In this document: in pieces, positions 18,065 to 27,579 of the stretch
Layout of the letters: each line of letters begins with the position of its first letter
Numbering within the stretch: position 1 is the stretch's first letter
Assembly (NCBI RefSeq): GCF_004330295.1
Contig: NZ_SJOJ01000005.1
Location: 124,001 to 188,000 of the forward strand
Source of the DNA: Rahnella victoriana
GTDB lineage: Bacteria > Pseudomonadota > Gammaproteobacteria > Enterobacterales > Enterobacteriaceae
Length of the DNA: 64,000 bases
Direction of reading: 5' to 3'
The notes under the pieces: model-generated
Told to the model about the DNA's origin: nothing
What the model saw: the letters and a program-made list of their open reading frames with translations, nothing else
The model's database searches: none
Position numbers and translations under genes: made by a program

Positions 18065-20842
18065 ATGAGCAACAAAAATGTGTTACTGAGTCCGTTCACT
18101 TTGCCAAATGGCACCGTGCTGAAAAACCGTATCCTGATGGCGCCGATGACCACCTGCACCGGTTTTTATGACGGCACGGTGACCAGTGAACTGGTCGATT
18201 ATTATCGCGCCCGTGCCGGCAGCATCGGCACGGTGATCGTGGAGTGTTGCTTTATCGATGATAAAGGTCTGGCCTTCCCCGGTGCGATCGGCATCGACAA
18301 TGACAGCAAAATCGACGGACTGGCGAAAATCGCCGCCGCCGTGAAATCTCAGGGCTCGAAAGCGGTGTTGCAGATTTATCACGGCGGCCGCATGAGCGAA
18401 CCGAAACTGATCGGCGGCCAGCAGCCGGTCGCGCCAAGTGCGCTGGCGGCGCCGCGTGAGGGTGCTGCCACGCCGGTGGCGCTGACCGCAGAAGAAGTGG
18501 ACGCCATGATCACCAAATTCGGTGAAGGCGTGCGTCGTGCGATTGAAGCCGGTTTTGACGGTGTCGAAATCCACGGTGCCAATACCTATCTTATTCAGCA
18601 GTTCTTCTCGCCGAACTCTAACCAGCGTGACGACAAATGGGGCGGCAGCCGTGAGAACCGCGCCCGCTTCCCGCTGGCCGTTCTGGATATCACCCATGAG
18701 ATGGCGAAGAAATACGCCGACGACGCGTTTATTATTGGTTACCGTTTCTCACCGGAAGAACTGGAAGAGCCGGGTATCCGCTTTGCCGACACCCTGTACC
18801 TGCTGGAACAACTGGCGGCACGCGGCCTCGATTATCTGCATTTCTCCCTCGGTTATTCGCTGCGTCCTTCCATTGTCGATACCACCGATCCGACACCGCT
18901 GATCGACAAATATGTCGCGATGCGTTCTGACACGCTGGCCAAAATCCCGGTGATGGGTGTGGGCGGGATCGTCAATACTTCCGACGCGGAGAAGGCGCTG
19001 GAACACGGTTACGACATGATCGCCATCGGTAAAGCCTGCATTGCTTATCCGGACTGGACTGACCGTATCGCCGCCGGTCAGAAACTTGAGCTGTTCATCG
19101 ACAGCACCCAACGCGAGGCGCTGACCATTCCTGAGCCGCTGTGGCGCTTCTCGCTGGTTGACGCGATGATCCGCGACATGAGCATGACGTCGAAGAAATT
19201 CAAAGCCGGTGTGTTCCGTGAAAAAGTGCAGGACGCGAACCACGAGCTGGCGCTGAATGTCAGTCTGGACACCGACCGCATTGCCGATATCGTGCTGGAA
19301 GCGGGCGCGGATCTGGATGTGGAATTCACCACCCATTTTGACATCATCCGCAGCCGTATTCTCGACGCCAACAGCCCGCACGTCGATGCGGTCACCGGCG
19401 CGACTGAGCAAAGTGAAGCGGTGAAAAAAGCCGTATCGAAAGCCATCGCCAAATCCTGTAAAGCGCAGTTGCTGGAAGAGGGCGGCAACCTGAATGCGCC
19501 ACAAAGCTATGACGTTGTGGTCGTCGGCAGCGGCGGTGCCGGTCTGGCCGCGGCGATTCAGGCGTGTGACGAAGGCGCGAAAGTGCTGATCGTGGAGAAA
19601 ATGTCGACCATTGGCGGTAACACCATTAAAGCGTCAGTCGGCATGAACGCCGCTGAAACCCGTTATCAGCAGCTGAAAGGCATTGAAGACAGTAAAGCGC
19701 TGTTCTATCAGGAAACCCTGAAGGGCGGCCAGTTCAAAAACAACACCGTGCTGCTGAAAGAGTTTATCGAGCGCGCACCGCTGGCGGTGGAATGGCTGGC
19801 CGATCACCAGATTGAGCTGAGCGATATCACCATCACCGGCGGCATGAGCATTGACCGTACGCACCGTCCGGCGGACCGCAGCGCAGTAGGCGGCTTCCTG
19901 ATCAGCGGTCTGGTGAAAAACCTCAACAAGCGCAACATCGATGTGATGCTCGACACTTCCGTCACTGAAATCCGTTACGCCGATGGCGCGGTGCAGGGCG
20001 TGGAGTTGCTCAATGACGACAATGAAGTGCTGACCGTGAACGCCAAAAGCGTGATCGTGGCGACCGGCGGTTTCAGCGCCAACCGCGACATGGTGGTGAA
20101 ATATCGCCCTGAGCTGGACGGTTTCGTGACCACCAACCACAAAGGTGCGACCGGCAGCGGTATCGCCATCCTGCAAAACATCGGCGCAGGTACGGTGGAC
20201 ATGGGCGAGATCCAGATCCACCCGACCGTTGAGCAAACCACCTCTTACCTGATTTCCGAGGCCATTCGTGGCGGCGGTGCGATTCTGGTCAGCCAGGCGG
20301 GCAAACGCTTCTTCAATGAGATGGAAACCCGCGACAAAGTGTCCGCGAACATCATCGCGCTGCCGGAGAAATTCGCCTACGTGGTGTTTGACGAGCAGGT
20401 GCGCCTGAACAACAAAGCGGCTGACGAATACATCGCGAAAGGCTTTGTCATCAGCGGCAGTTCACCGCGCGAACTGGCGGCGAAACTGGAGATGGATTCT
20501 GACGCCTTCCTGGCGACGCTGGAAAGCTACAACGTGGCTGTTGATAAGCAGGATGACGTGGAGTTTGGTCGCCGCACCGCGCTGCGCCACCCGATCAATC
20601 AGGGGCCGTTCTACGCCATCCGCATCGCGCCGGGCGTGCATCACACCATGGGCGGCGTAACCATCAATACCGATACCTGCGTGCTGGATGCGCAGCAACA
20701 GGTGCTCGGCGGGGCGTATGCGGCCGGTGAAGTGGTCGGCGGCATTCACGGCGGTAACCGTATCGGCGGTAATGCCGTTGCAGATATCATTATCTTCGGT
20801 ATCCTTGCCGGACAAAATGCCGCGAAATTCGCGATGCGGTAA
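18065..20842 (+). CDS. Soluble three-domain NADH:fumarate reductase (OYE-FMN_bind-FAD)
   Basis: Predicted cytoplasmic enzyme reducing fumarate to succinate with NADH. Domains in order: an OYE-like TIM barrel (1 to about 345) for NADH oxidation via FMN; an FMN-binding domain with the flavinylation motif DAVTGAT at 441-447 (acceptor Thr447); and an FAD_binding_2 fumarate reductase domain from about 480 (GSGGAG). Fumarate-site residues appear conserved in PGVHHTMGG (near 860) and HGGNRIGGNA (near 898). There is no signal peptide, heme motif or membrane segment. A protein of this architecture from Klebsiella pneumoniae is known as a soluble NADH:fumarate reductase carrying covalent FMN. The apbE gene follows 23 nt downstream, and the start has a clear GGAG. 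Confidence 0.9.
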   Translation: MSNKNVLLSPFTLPNGTVLKNRILMAPMTTCTGFYDGTVTSELVDYYRARAGSIGTVIVECCFIDDKGLAFPGAIGIDNDSKIDGLAKIAAAVKSQGSKAVLQIYHGGRMSEPKLIGGQQPVAPSALAAPREGAATPVALTAEEVDAMITKFGEGVRRAIEAGFDGVEIHGANTYLIQQFFSPNSNQRDDKWGGSRENRARFPLAVLDITHEMAKKYADDAFIIGYRFSPEELEEPGIRFADTLYLLEQLAARGLDYLHFSLGYSLRPSIVDTTDPTPLIDKYVAMRSDTLAKIPVMGVGGIVNTSDAEKALEHGYDMIAIGKACIAYPDWTDRIAAGQKLELFIDSTQREALTIPEPLWRFSLVDAMIRDMSMTSKKFKAGVFREKVQDANHELALNVSLDTDRIADIVLEAGADLDVEFTTHFDIIRSRILDANSPHVDAVTGATEQSEAVKKAVSKAIAKSCKAQLLEEGGNLNAPQSYDVVVVGSGGAGLAAAIQACDEGAKVLIVEKMSTIGGNTIKASVGMNAAETRYQQLKGIEDSKALFYQETLKGGQFKNNTVLLKEFIERAPLAVEWLADHQIELSDITITGGMSIDRTHRPADRSAVGGFLISGLVKNLNKRNIDVMLDTSVTEIRYADGAVQGVELLNDDNEVLTVNAKSVIVATGGFSANRDMVVKYRPELDGFVTTNHKGATGSGIAILQNIGAGTVDMGEIQIHPTVEQTTSYLISEAIRGGGAILVSQAGKRFFNEMETRDKVSANIIALPEKFAYVVFDEQVRLNNKAADEYIAKGFVISGSSPRELAAKLEMDSDAFLATLESYNVAVDKQDDVEFGRRTALRHPINQGPFYAIRIAPGVHHTMGGVTINTDTCVLDAQQQVLGGAYAAGEVVGGIHGGNRIGGNAVADIIIFGILAGQNAAKFAMR

Positions 20843-20865
20843 CCGTTCATCAGCAAGGATTTTCC

Positions 20866-21828
20866 ATGACGCCAGACGATCGTATCTATGCTTATTCCGC
20901 TGTGTTGATGGGTTCGCCCATTCTTCTCAAGCTGTTTGAACATGACGAGAGTCTGGCGTCGCGCATTTTCAGGCTGATCAAATTGCAGGAAATCACCTTC
21001 ACGGTGAACCGCCCGCACTCCGACATCATGGCGATTAACCATGCCGCCGGACGTGACCCTGTCACCGTCAGCGCGCCGGTGTTTGAGTTAATCCGCCGCG
21101 CCAAAGCCATCAGTTGTCTTCCTGACAGCAGTTTCAATTTCACCATCGGCCCGCTGGTCAAACGCTGGAAAATCGGCTTCAGCGGTCACAGCATCCCCGC
21201 CGCAGAAGATTTACAGACGCTGCTGACGCTGACCCATCCGCAGGATGTGATCCTCGATGAATCCGCGCGCTCGGTGTTTCTGCAAAAAGCCGGTATGGAA
21301 ATTGATCTGGGTGCGATTGCCAAAGGTTATATCGCCGATGTGGTGCGCGATGCCCTGCGGGAAGCGCAGGTGGAGAACGCCTTAATCAATCTCGGGGGTA
21401 ACGTGCAGACGCTCGGTGCCGGTGCGGAAGGCGCGTGGGGCATCGGCCTGAAAAAGCCGTTTGCTGTTGCCGATACGCTGATTGGCGTGATCGGTGTGAC
21501 CGGCAAATCGGTGGTGACGTCAGGGGTTTACGAGCGGTATTTCGAGCTGGACGGCCACTGTTATCACCACATTCTCGATCCGAAAACCGGTTATCCGCTG
21601 GATAATGAACTGCTCAGCGTGACCATTATTTCGCAGGACTCGATAGACGGGGATATCTGGACGACGTTGTTGTACGGGATGGGCGTGGAGAAGAGTCTGG
21701 CGTATCTGCCGCAAATTCCGCATATCGAAGCGATTTTCGTCACCCGCGACGGGCAGATCATCGTGTCATCACAGCGGCAGTTTACCTTCACGCCGCTGGA
21801 TGACAGTTATCAGATCACCACTTACTGA
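20866..21828 (+). CDS. apbE: ApbE-family FAD:protein FMN transferase
   Basis: Flavin transferase that attaches FMN from FAD to a threonine in target motifs such as the DAVTGAT of the preceding reductase. At 320 residues it has the usual ApbE features: an N-terminal region with FTVNRPHSDI, a DLGAIAKGYIADVV helix, the NLGGNVQTLG turn and the C-terminal HHILDPKTGYPL strand. No signal peptide or lipobox is seen, so it is the cytoplasmic type, as required for a cytoplasmic target. It lies 23 nt after the reductase gene, almost certainly in the same transcript. Its 3' end overlaps the convergent dcuR end by 7 nt. Confidence 0.92.
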   Translation: MTPDDRIYAYSAVLMGSPILLKLFEHDESLASRIFRLIKLQEITFTVNRPHSDIMAINHAAGRDPVTVSAPVFELIRRAKAISCLPDSSFNFTIGPLVKRWKIGFSGHSIPAAEDLQTLLTLTHPQDVILDESARSVFLQKAGMEIDLGAIAKGYIADVVRDALREAQVENALINLGGNVQTLGAGAEGAWGIGLKKPFAVADTLIGVIGVTGKSVVTSGVYERYFELDGHCYHHILDPKTGYPLDNELLSVTIISQDSIDGDIWTTLLYGMGVEKSLAYLPQIPHIEAIFVTRDGQIIVSSQRQFTFTPLDDSYQITTY

Positions 21829-22541
21829 CAGTATTGTTTGAGTAACGACGCGTGATCGGCCTGCAGACGGTAACGGTAGACCGGTCTGCCGGTGACGCCG
21901 TAATGAATACTGGTGAACAAAATGTTCATCTGCGCCAGCCAGATCAGGTATTTACGGCAGGACACCCGTGAGATGTTCACCGAGCTTGCCAGTTCATCCG
22001 TGGAGAACTCAATGGTCGGATGGGCATCAATCCACTGACACAGCGTGCGTAATGTCTGCGGCGTTAAGCCTTTTGGCAGCTTTTTGGTGTCCGCTGCCGC
22101 CGGATTGCTGCCGTGGATCAGCCGGTCAACGTCGGACTGTTCGTAATACTGCTGATTATCCATCAGCGTTTTCTTCTGCTGCCAGCCGGTCAGTGCTTCC
22201 TCAAAACGGGAGAACTGGAACGGTTTGATCAGATAATCCACCACGCCGTAATTGAGCGATTTTTTGATGGTCTCGGCATCCGCTGCAGAAGAAATCACAA
22301 TCACGTCGATGGGGCGACGGGCGTTACGCAGTTCAGGCAGCAAATCCAGCCCGTTATCCTGCTGCATGTACACATCGAGCAAAATCAGATCGATAGACAG
22401 TTCTGAATTCAAAACCAGATCTTTCGCCTGTTGCAATGTCGACGCGGTGCCGCAGCAGGTGAAGCCATCAATCTGGCCCACATAACAACGGTTAAGCTCT
22501 GCCACCATGGCATCATCATCCACTATCAGCACATTGATCAA
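21822..22541 (-). CDS. dcuR: C4-dicarboxylate response regulator DcuR
   Basis: DNA-binding response regulator of the CitB family paired with DcuS. At 239 residues it is the same length as E. coli DcuR and very close by eye. The receiver acidic residues sit in VLIVDDDAMVAELN, the phosphoacceptor Asp in LILLDVYMQ (near residue 56) and the conserved Lys in YLIKPFQ. The C-terminal half keeps the DcuR-specific LPKGLTPQTLRTLCQWIDAH and the helix-turn-helix VNISRVSCRKYL. The start overlaps the dcuS stop by 4 nt. Its neighbours are the fumarate reductase, exchanger and fumarase genes, the logical targets here. Confidence 0.96.
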   Translation of the reverse strand: MINVLIVDDDAMVAELNRCYVGQIDGFTCCGTASTLQQAKDLVLNSELSIDLILLDVYMQQDNGLDLLPELRNARRPIDVIVISSAADAETIKKSLNYGVVDYLIKPFQFSRFEEALTGWQQKKTLMDNQQYYEQSDVDRLIHGSNPAAADTKKLPKGLTPQTLRTLCQWIDAHPTIEFSTDELASSVNISRVSCRKYLIWLAQMNILFTSIHYGVTGRPVYRYRLQADHASLLKQYCQ

Positions 22542-24157
22542 GAACGTGTCCTCTCCGCATCCCAGGGAAGTTGTACAAAAAATTGGGTATAAACGTCAGG
22601 CTCGGATTCTACATTAATCATTCCGCCGAGGCTTTCCACTTGCTGTTTCGCCAGGAATAACCCCATGCCGCGTTGATCGCCTTTCGACGACACACCCTTT
22701 TCGAATATTGCGTCAATATTTTCCGGCTGAATGCCCGGACCGTCGTCGCTGACAATACAGGCCAGCGAGCCGTTCTGGTAATGCAGCAACACGCTGACCT
22801 CACCATCAGGCTGATCGCCCAGCGCATCCAGCGCGTTTTCTATCAGGTTGCCCAGCACGGTGATCAGCGCCGCCACCTGATCTTCATTGTTATTATCCGG
22901 CAGCAGACTGTCATCGCTGAGCGTCAGCAAATGCCGGGTATCCGATGCGCGGTTGATCTTACTCAGCAGGAAACCGGCAATCACCGGAGACTTGATTTTC
23001 AGCAGCAGCGAACCGATTTCCGCCTGATAGTTATTGGCGGTTTTGAGAATGTAATCCTCAAGCTGCGCGTAGCTTTTCATGTGCAGCAATCCGAGGATCA
23101 CATGCAGTTTGTTCATGAATTCATGCGAACGTTCACGTAACGAATCCGCGTAGTTTACCATGCCACTCAGACGCTGCATTAACTGGCTGACCTCGGTTTT
23201 ATCCCGGAAAGTACAGATCGCGCCAATGATCACGCCGTTATTGCGTACCGGCACGGTGTTACTCAGCAGCAGGCGTCCCTTAAAGTTAATTTCTTCATCA
23301 CGACGCGGCACGCCGGTATTAAGCACATCGCGCAGGTTGGCGATCAGCGGCAGTGATTCCTCGTGCGGCGTGACGTCCTGCGCGGTTTCCTGAAAGATCT
23401 GCCGTGCAGTCTGATTGATCAATGTGACATGAGCAAGATCGTCCACCGCGATCACGCCTTCTTTGATCGACTGCAACATCGCCTGACGCTGTTCAAACAG
23501 GGTGGAGATTTCGTACGGCTCCAGCCCGAACAGAATGCGTTTGAGCATTTTCACCAGACAATAGGTGCCCAGCGCGCCGACCATCATGCCGAATAACACG
23601 GTCCACAGAATGCTCCAGCGGCTTTTGTTGATTTGCTCGGTGACTTTGACCAGCGAAATCCCGATGGCGACCACGCCGATTTGCCTGTGATGATCGTCAT
23701 ACACGGGGGTAAACACGCGCAGCGCCTCATCGAGCGTGCCTTTGTTTATGGAGACATTTTCATTGCCGAGCAGCGCGGGATTGATGTCGTCGCCGATAAA
23801 ATGATGACTGATCACATCGGCATTGGGGTGCGAGTAGCGGATGCCGTCCATATTGGTGACCACCACAAACAGCAGGTCGTTGCGCTTTTGCACCGCGCTG
23901 GCGATGGGCTGGATAATGCCGCTGTCCGGCGGCAGCGCCAGGGCATTTTTTATCTCAGGTAAATCCGCCAGCGTACGCGCCACCGCCAGCGCCTTATCTT
24001 TTACGCCGTCGCGCGTGGTATCGCTCACCTGCACGAAATACAGCAGATGAACCACCAGCAGGACAGACGCAATCACCGCGCTGATCATCAGAATGACAGA
24101 GGTACTGAGCTTCATGGGGTGCTTACGCACGGAAAGAGGTTGCTGCGAGTCGCTCAT
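22538..24157 (-). CDS. dcuS: C4-dicarboxylate sensor kinase DcuS
   Basis: Membrane histidine kinase sensing fumarate, malate, succinate and related acids through a periplasmic PASp domain. Order: first membrane segment (about 20-40), periplasmic domain with the RYSHP ligand motif, second membrane segment (about 180-200), cytoplasmic PAS (QSIKEGVIAVDD), histidine box LRERSHEFMNKLHVI and an ATPase with N (ENALDALG) and G (DDGPGIQ, GMGLFL) boxes. I chose the ATG at 24157, giving 539 residues, because it leaves exactly 14 residues before MKLST, as in E. coli DcuS. The frame is open 38 codons further upstream to 24271, but nothing there resembles DcuS. dcuR is coupled by a 4-nt overlap. Confidence 0.95.
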   Translation of the reverse strand: MSDSQQPLSVRKHPMKLSTSVILMISAVIASVLLVVHLLYFVQVSDTTRDGVKDKALAVARTLADLPEIKNALALPPDSGIIQPIASAVQKRNDLLFVVVTNMDGIRYSHPNADVISHHFIGDDINPALLGNENVSINKGTLDEALRVFTPVYDDHHRQIGVVAIGISLVKVTEQINKSRWSILWTVLFGMMVGALGTYCLVKMLKRILFGLEPYEISTLFEQRQAMLQSIKEGVIAVDDLAHVTLINQTARQIFQETAQDVTPHEESLPLIANLRDVLNTGVPRRDEEINFKGRLLLSNTVPVRNNGVIIGAICTFRDKTEVSQLMQRLSGMVNYADSLRERSHEFMNKLHVILGLLHMKSYAQLEDYILKTANNYQAEIGSLLLKIKSPVIAGFLLSKINRASDTRHLLTLSDDSLLPDNNNEDQVAALITVLGNLIENALDALGDQPDGEVSVLLHYQNGSLACIVSDDGPGIQPENIDAIFEKGVSSKGDQRGMGLFLAKQQVESLGGMINVESEPDVYTQFFVQLPWDAERTRS

Positions 24158-24345
24158 GGGAGCCCCGGAGAAAGAGAGCCAATAGCTCATGGGTGATGTC
24201 TGACAGTTCGCGTTGTTCGTCGGGTGTGATGAAGCAGAACACTGCGTGAACCATCCCTGTTCACGCATCATGATATGTCTGTTTGCCTGATACTTCCGCT
24301 CTTTATTACTTTCGAAAGTGAGAATGGCGGGGAAACACCCGTAAA

Positions 24346-24371
24346 AAAGGCCTGAATCGCTTCAGGCCTTT
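24346..24371. terminator. Bidirectional terminator between dcuS upstream region and rcnB-like gene
   Basis: AAAGGCCTGAA (24346-24356) pairs with TTCAGGCCTTT (24361-24371) around TCGC. The A-tract on one side and T-tract on the other suit the rcnB-like gene on the minus strand, which stops 22 nt away. Confidence 0.8.
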
Positions 24372-24392
24372 CTTTTCCATCACGATAACCCG

Positions 24393-24710
24393 TTACTGGA
24401 AGTAAATATCGCCGTTCTCGGCTTTGAGGATCTTGCCGTCGGTATCGGTGATCAGCGCGTAGCTGCCGCCGATGTAGGTCCAGTGGCTGCCCGCGTCCGG
24501 CGCAGGCAGGTGACGTTCCTGCCAGCCGACGATTTCATACGGCTTGGTGCGGTACAGCGCAGGCACCTGATCGCCAATGGCATAGAGTTTGGAATCATCG
24601 TAGAACGATTTGATTTCATGTGAATTCGACGCGGCAAAAGCCGTGTTCGCCAGCGGTAACAGGGAAGAAACGACCAGAGCTGACAACATTACAATTTTAG
24701 AATGACGCAT
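24393..24710 (-). CDS. RcnB-family periplasmic protein
   Basis: Small exported protein of the RcnB family. E. coli RcnB is periplasmic and tunes nickel and cobalt efflux by RcnA. Residues 1-26 form a signal peptide with cleavage after AFA. The mature part carries the family core: GDQVPALYR, YEIVGWQERHLPAPDAG, HWTYIGGSYALI and DTDGKILKAENGDIYF. It has 105 residues, against about 112 for E. coli RcnB. No rcnA or rcnR gene is beside it, so its partner is unknown and many RcnB paralogues have no metal role shown. It is monocistronic with its own terminator. Confidence 0.85.
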   Translation of the reverse strand: MRHSKIVMLSALVVSSLLPLANTAFAASNSHEIKSFYDDSKLYAIGDQVPALYRTKPYEIVGWQERHLPAPDAGSHWTYIGGSYALITDTDGKILKAENGDIYFQ

Positions 24711-25066
24711 AGATTATCCCGTTAAAACCATCAACTTAATGCCTGCCTCGGTGATATGCCGCCAGTCCGTTGTATGAGCAGTAAAGCCGAAGCCTGTGCT
24801 TTTTCTGTAGGACAGGATAATAGCGAGAAATGGCGCTCAGGCTGGGGGATTTTTTTGTGTCGAAATGCAAATGAATAAGGCAACGGTTTTGTTGCTTTCC
24901 ACATTATTCGTCTGCTTTGTAAACTTTTGAGACAAATAAACACTGACGAAATGTGCCTGAAAATTAACGATTAATCCTGTTTGCCGGGATGAAATCTGCG
25001 CTCAGGCCGGAATGTCGCCTGACGTTACATATCCTTTAATCACCCTCTCTCACAAAAGAAACCATC
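24711..25066. other. 356-bp divergent intergenic region, no gene seen
   Basis: This separates the rcnB-like gene from gcd. I found no convincing gene, RNA or recognisable operator. A 70-codon open stretch on the minus strand (24731-24943) has no family features or ribosome site and is taken as chance. Promoters for both flanking genes must lie here. Confidence 0.4.
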
Positions 25067-27475
25067 ATGAACAGTAAACGGATCTTTACCTGGTCGTTCA
25101 TGACCGGGCTGGTTATCGGGTTGATCGGGCTGGCTTATCTGCTGCTGGGGATCTGGCTGGCGGCACTGGGCGGATCACCCTGGTATATCCTGTTTGGTGC
25201 CGGGTATTTACTCAGCGGGATTTTCATTGCGCGGCGCAAAGCCCGGGGCATCTGGCTCTATCTGCTGACGTTTCTGGTGTGCTGCGGCTGGTCGCTGTGG
25301 GAAGTCGGCCTGGACGGCTGGCAGCTGATGCCGCGTCTGTTTGTGATGGCGCTGCTGGGCGTCTGGTGCAGCCTGCCCTGGGTCACCCGCCAGGTAATGG
25401 CAGACGGGGATAATCCCCGTGCCGGTACGCTGGCCGGGCTGGTGTACATCGTGGCGATTGCCGGGATTTTTTATACCGGCTGGCAAGTGACCGCGTCACG
25501 TTTTGTTCACCATCAGGCGATCCCCGCGCAGTCGGGCGATACGCCAGCTGCCACGCCGGCAAGTAATGACTGGCGCTTTTATGGCCGGACAGAAGCGGGG
25601 CAACGCTATTCTCCGCTGACTCAGATCACCCCGGCGAATGTCAGTCAGCTCAAACCGGCATGGGAATACCATTCCGGCGATGTGATGAGAAAAGGCGAGG
25701 ACAAGGGCGGACGTGAATTCAATTTCGAAGTGACCCCCATCAAGGTCGGTAATTCCCTGTTTATCTGTACGCCGCACCGCGAGGTGATCGCCCTTGACGC
25801 CACCAGCGGCAAACAACGCTGGAAGTTCGATCCTAAATCTGACACCTCAGCCAATGAATATCTGGCCTGTCGCGGCGTGGCATACAGCCAGAGCGCAGAC
25901 GACAAAGTGTGTCCGGAAAAAATCATCGCCACCACCAGCGAAGCGCGGATGGTGGCACTCAACGCGCAGACCGGTAAACCCTGTTCTTCCTTTGGGCAGA
26001 ACGGCTTTGTCAGCCTGACCGACCATATGGGCGACGTGCCGCCGGGCTTCCACTTTATTACCTCGCAGCCGATGGTGATGGATGGCCGCATCGTGCTCGG
26101 TGGCTGGATTTACGACAATCAGTCCACCGGTGAGCCGTCGGGCGTGGTGCGTGCTTACGACGTAAATTCCGGTCAGCTGGCGTGGGCGTGGGATATGGGC
26201 AGAAATCCGCCGAATGCGCCGCTGAAAGCAGGGGAAGTCTACACGCGCGGTACGCCAAACGGCTGGGGAACTTACACCGGCGACCCGGCCCTCGGGCTGA
26301 TTTACATTACGCTCGGCAATGCGACGCCGGATTACTACGGCGCCAAACGCCGCCCGTTTGATGATAAATATTCCAGTTCGCTTGTGGCGCTGGATATCCA
26401 TACCGGCGAGGAACGCTGGCATTTCCAGACCGTGCATCATGACGTGTGGGACTTCGATGTGCCGGTCGGCCCGACGTTGGTCGATCTGCCATCGCCGGAT
26501 GGCAGCACGGTGCCTGCGCTGGTTCAAACCACCAAAATGGGGCAACTGTTCCTGCTCGATCGCCGTACCGGCAAACCGCTGGCGCAGGTGAATGAAAAAC
26601 CGGTGCCGACCTCGCCGTCCTTGCCGGGTGAACGCCTTTCACCGACGCAGCCGGATTCGGTCGGTATGCCCAATCTTTCCCCTGCCGATCTGAAAGAATC
26701 TGATGCGTGGGGCGCAACCCCTATCGATCAGCTTTATTGTCGTATTCAGTTCAAAAGTGCCCGCTATCAGGGGCAGTTCACGCCGCCCGCAGAGGGCAAA
26801 TCCATTGCCTATCCGGCCTTTGATGGCGTCATTGACTGGTATGGCGCGTCGGTGGATCCGATCCGCCATGTGCTGATCGCCAACACCAGCTATATCCCGT
26901 TCACCATGGAAGTGAAGAAATCAGCCGATGCCATCCGGGAAGGGCTGATGCAGAAATGGGCGGGCTGGACGAGCAGGCAACCGTACCCGAAACCGAAAGA
27001 TTTCTCGGTCGGGCCACAATACGGCACACCGTGGGCGGCGATCGTCAAACCCTGGCTCAGTTTACTGGATGCGCCGTGCAGCGCGCCGCCGTGGGGGAAA
27101 ATCGTGGCGATTGATCTCAATACCCGAAAAATTGCCTGGGAAAGACCGGCCGGGACCACACGCGACATGAACATTTTCGGTACGCACACCAATGTGCCAC
27201 TGCCGACCGGGATTTTCATGATGGGCGCGGATGTGATCACGCAAAGCGGGCTGATTTTTACCGGCGCCACGGCGGATAATTATTTGCGCGCATTTGATGA
27301 AAACAACGGTAATGAACTGTGGCGCGCGCGGCTTCCGGCGGGCGGGCAGGCCACGCCGATGACCTATACCGGCGATGACGGCAGGCAGTTTGTGGTGATC
27401 GCCGCAGGCGGTCACGGCGGGCTGGGCACCACGTCCGGCGATGCGGTCGTGGCCTATGCGTTACCGGCCAAATAA
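25067..27475 (+). CDS. gcd: Membrane-bound PQQ-dependent glucose dehydrogenase
   Basis: Oxidises D-glucose to gluconolactone in the periplasm and passes electrons to ubiquinone. It has 802 residues against 796 in E. coli Gcd. Five hydrophobic segments fill residues 1 to about 145, followed by an eight-bladed quinoprotein propeller with repeats such as ALDATSGKQRWKF, ALDIHTGEERWHF and AIDLNTRKIAWERP. The PQQ-site stretch HHDVWDFDVP and the SDAWGATPIDQLYCRI block match the family. In plant-associated enterics this enzyme drives gluconic acid release and mineral phosphate solubilisation. No pqq biosynthesis genes are in the window. The ribosome site is weak. A second, unrelated PQQ sugar dehydrogenase lies at 43209-44513. 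Confidence 0.95.
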   Translation: MNSKRIFTWSFMTGLVIGLIGLAYLLLGIWLAALGGSPWYILFGAGYLLSGIFIARRKARGIWLYLLTFLVCCGWSLWEVGLDGWQLMPRLFVMALLGVWCSLPWVTRQVMADGDNPRAGTLAGLVYIVAIAGIFYTGWQVTASRFVHHQAIPAQSGDTPAATPASNDWRFYGRTEAGQRYSPLTQITPANVSQLKPAWEYHSGDVMRKGEDKGGREFNFEVTPIKVGNSLFICTPHREVIALDATSGKQRWKFDPKSDTSANEYLACRGVAYSQSADDKVCPEKIIATTSEARMVALNAQTGKPCSSFGQNGFVSLTDHMGDVPPGFHFITSQPMVMDGRIVLGGWIYDNQSTGEPSGVVRAYDVNSGQLAWAWDMGRNPPNAPLKAGEVYTRGTPNGWGTYTGDPALGLIYITLGNATPDYYGAKRRPFDDKYSSSLVALDIHTGEERWHFQTVHHDVWDFDVPVGPTLVDLPSPDGSTVPALVQTTKMGQLFLLDRRTGKPLAQVNEKPVPTSPSLPGERLSPTQPDSVGMPNLSPADLKESDAWGATPIDQLYCRIQFKSARYQGQFTPPAEGKSIAYPAFDGVIDWYGASVDPIRHVLIANTSYIPFTMEVKKSADAIREGLMQKWAGWTSRQPYPKPKDFSVGPQYGTPWAAIVKPWLSLLDAPCSAPPWGKIVAIDLNTRKIAWERPAGTTRDMNIFGTHTNVPLPTGIFMMGADVITQSGLIFTGATADNYLRAFDENNGNELWRARLPAGGQATPMTYTGDDGRQFVVIAAGGHGGLGTTSGDAVVAYALPAK

Positions 27476-27579
27476 GTGTTCCCGGTAACGCAGGATCTTC
27501 AGAAGTGTCTGATGATGCCCACAGGCCGCCAGTGATGTTCTATTTTTAAAATCCATTCATCAAAAAATAAGGAATGTTT

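Noticed and set aside
24157..24271. A longer DcuS starting at 24271
   Set aside because: The extra 38 residues have no counterpart in E. coli DcuS and no ribosome site. The shorter start reproduces the E. coli N-terminal length.
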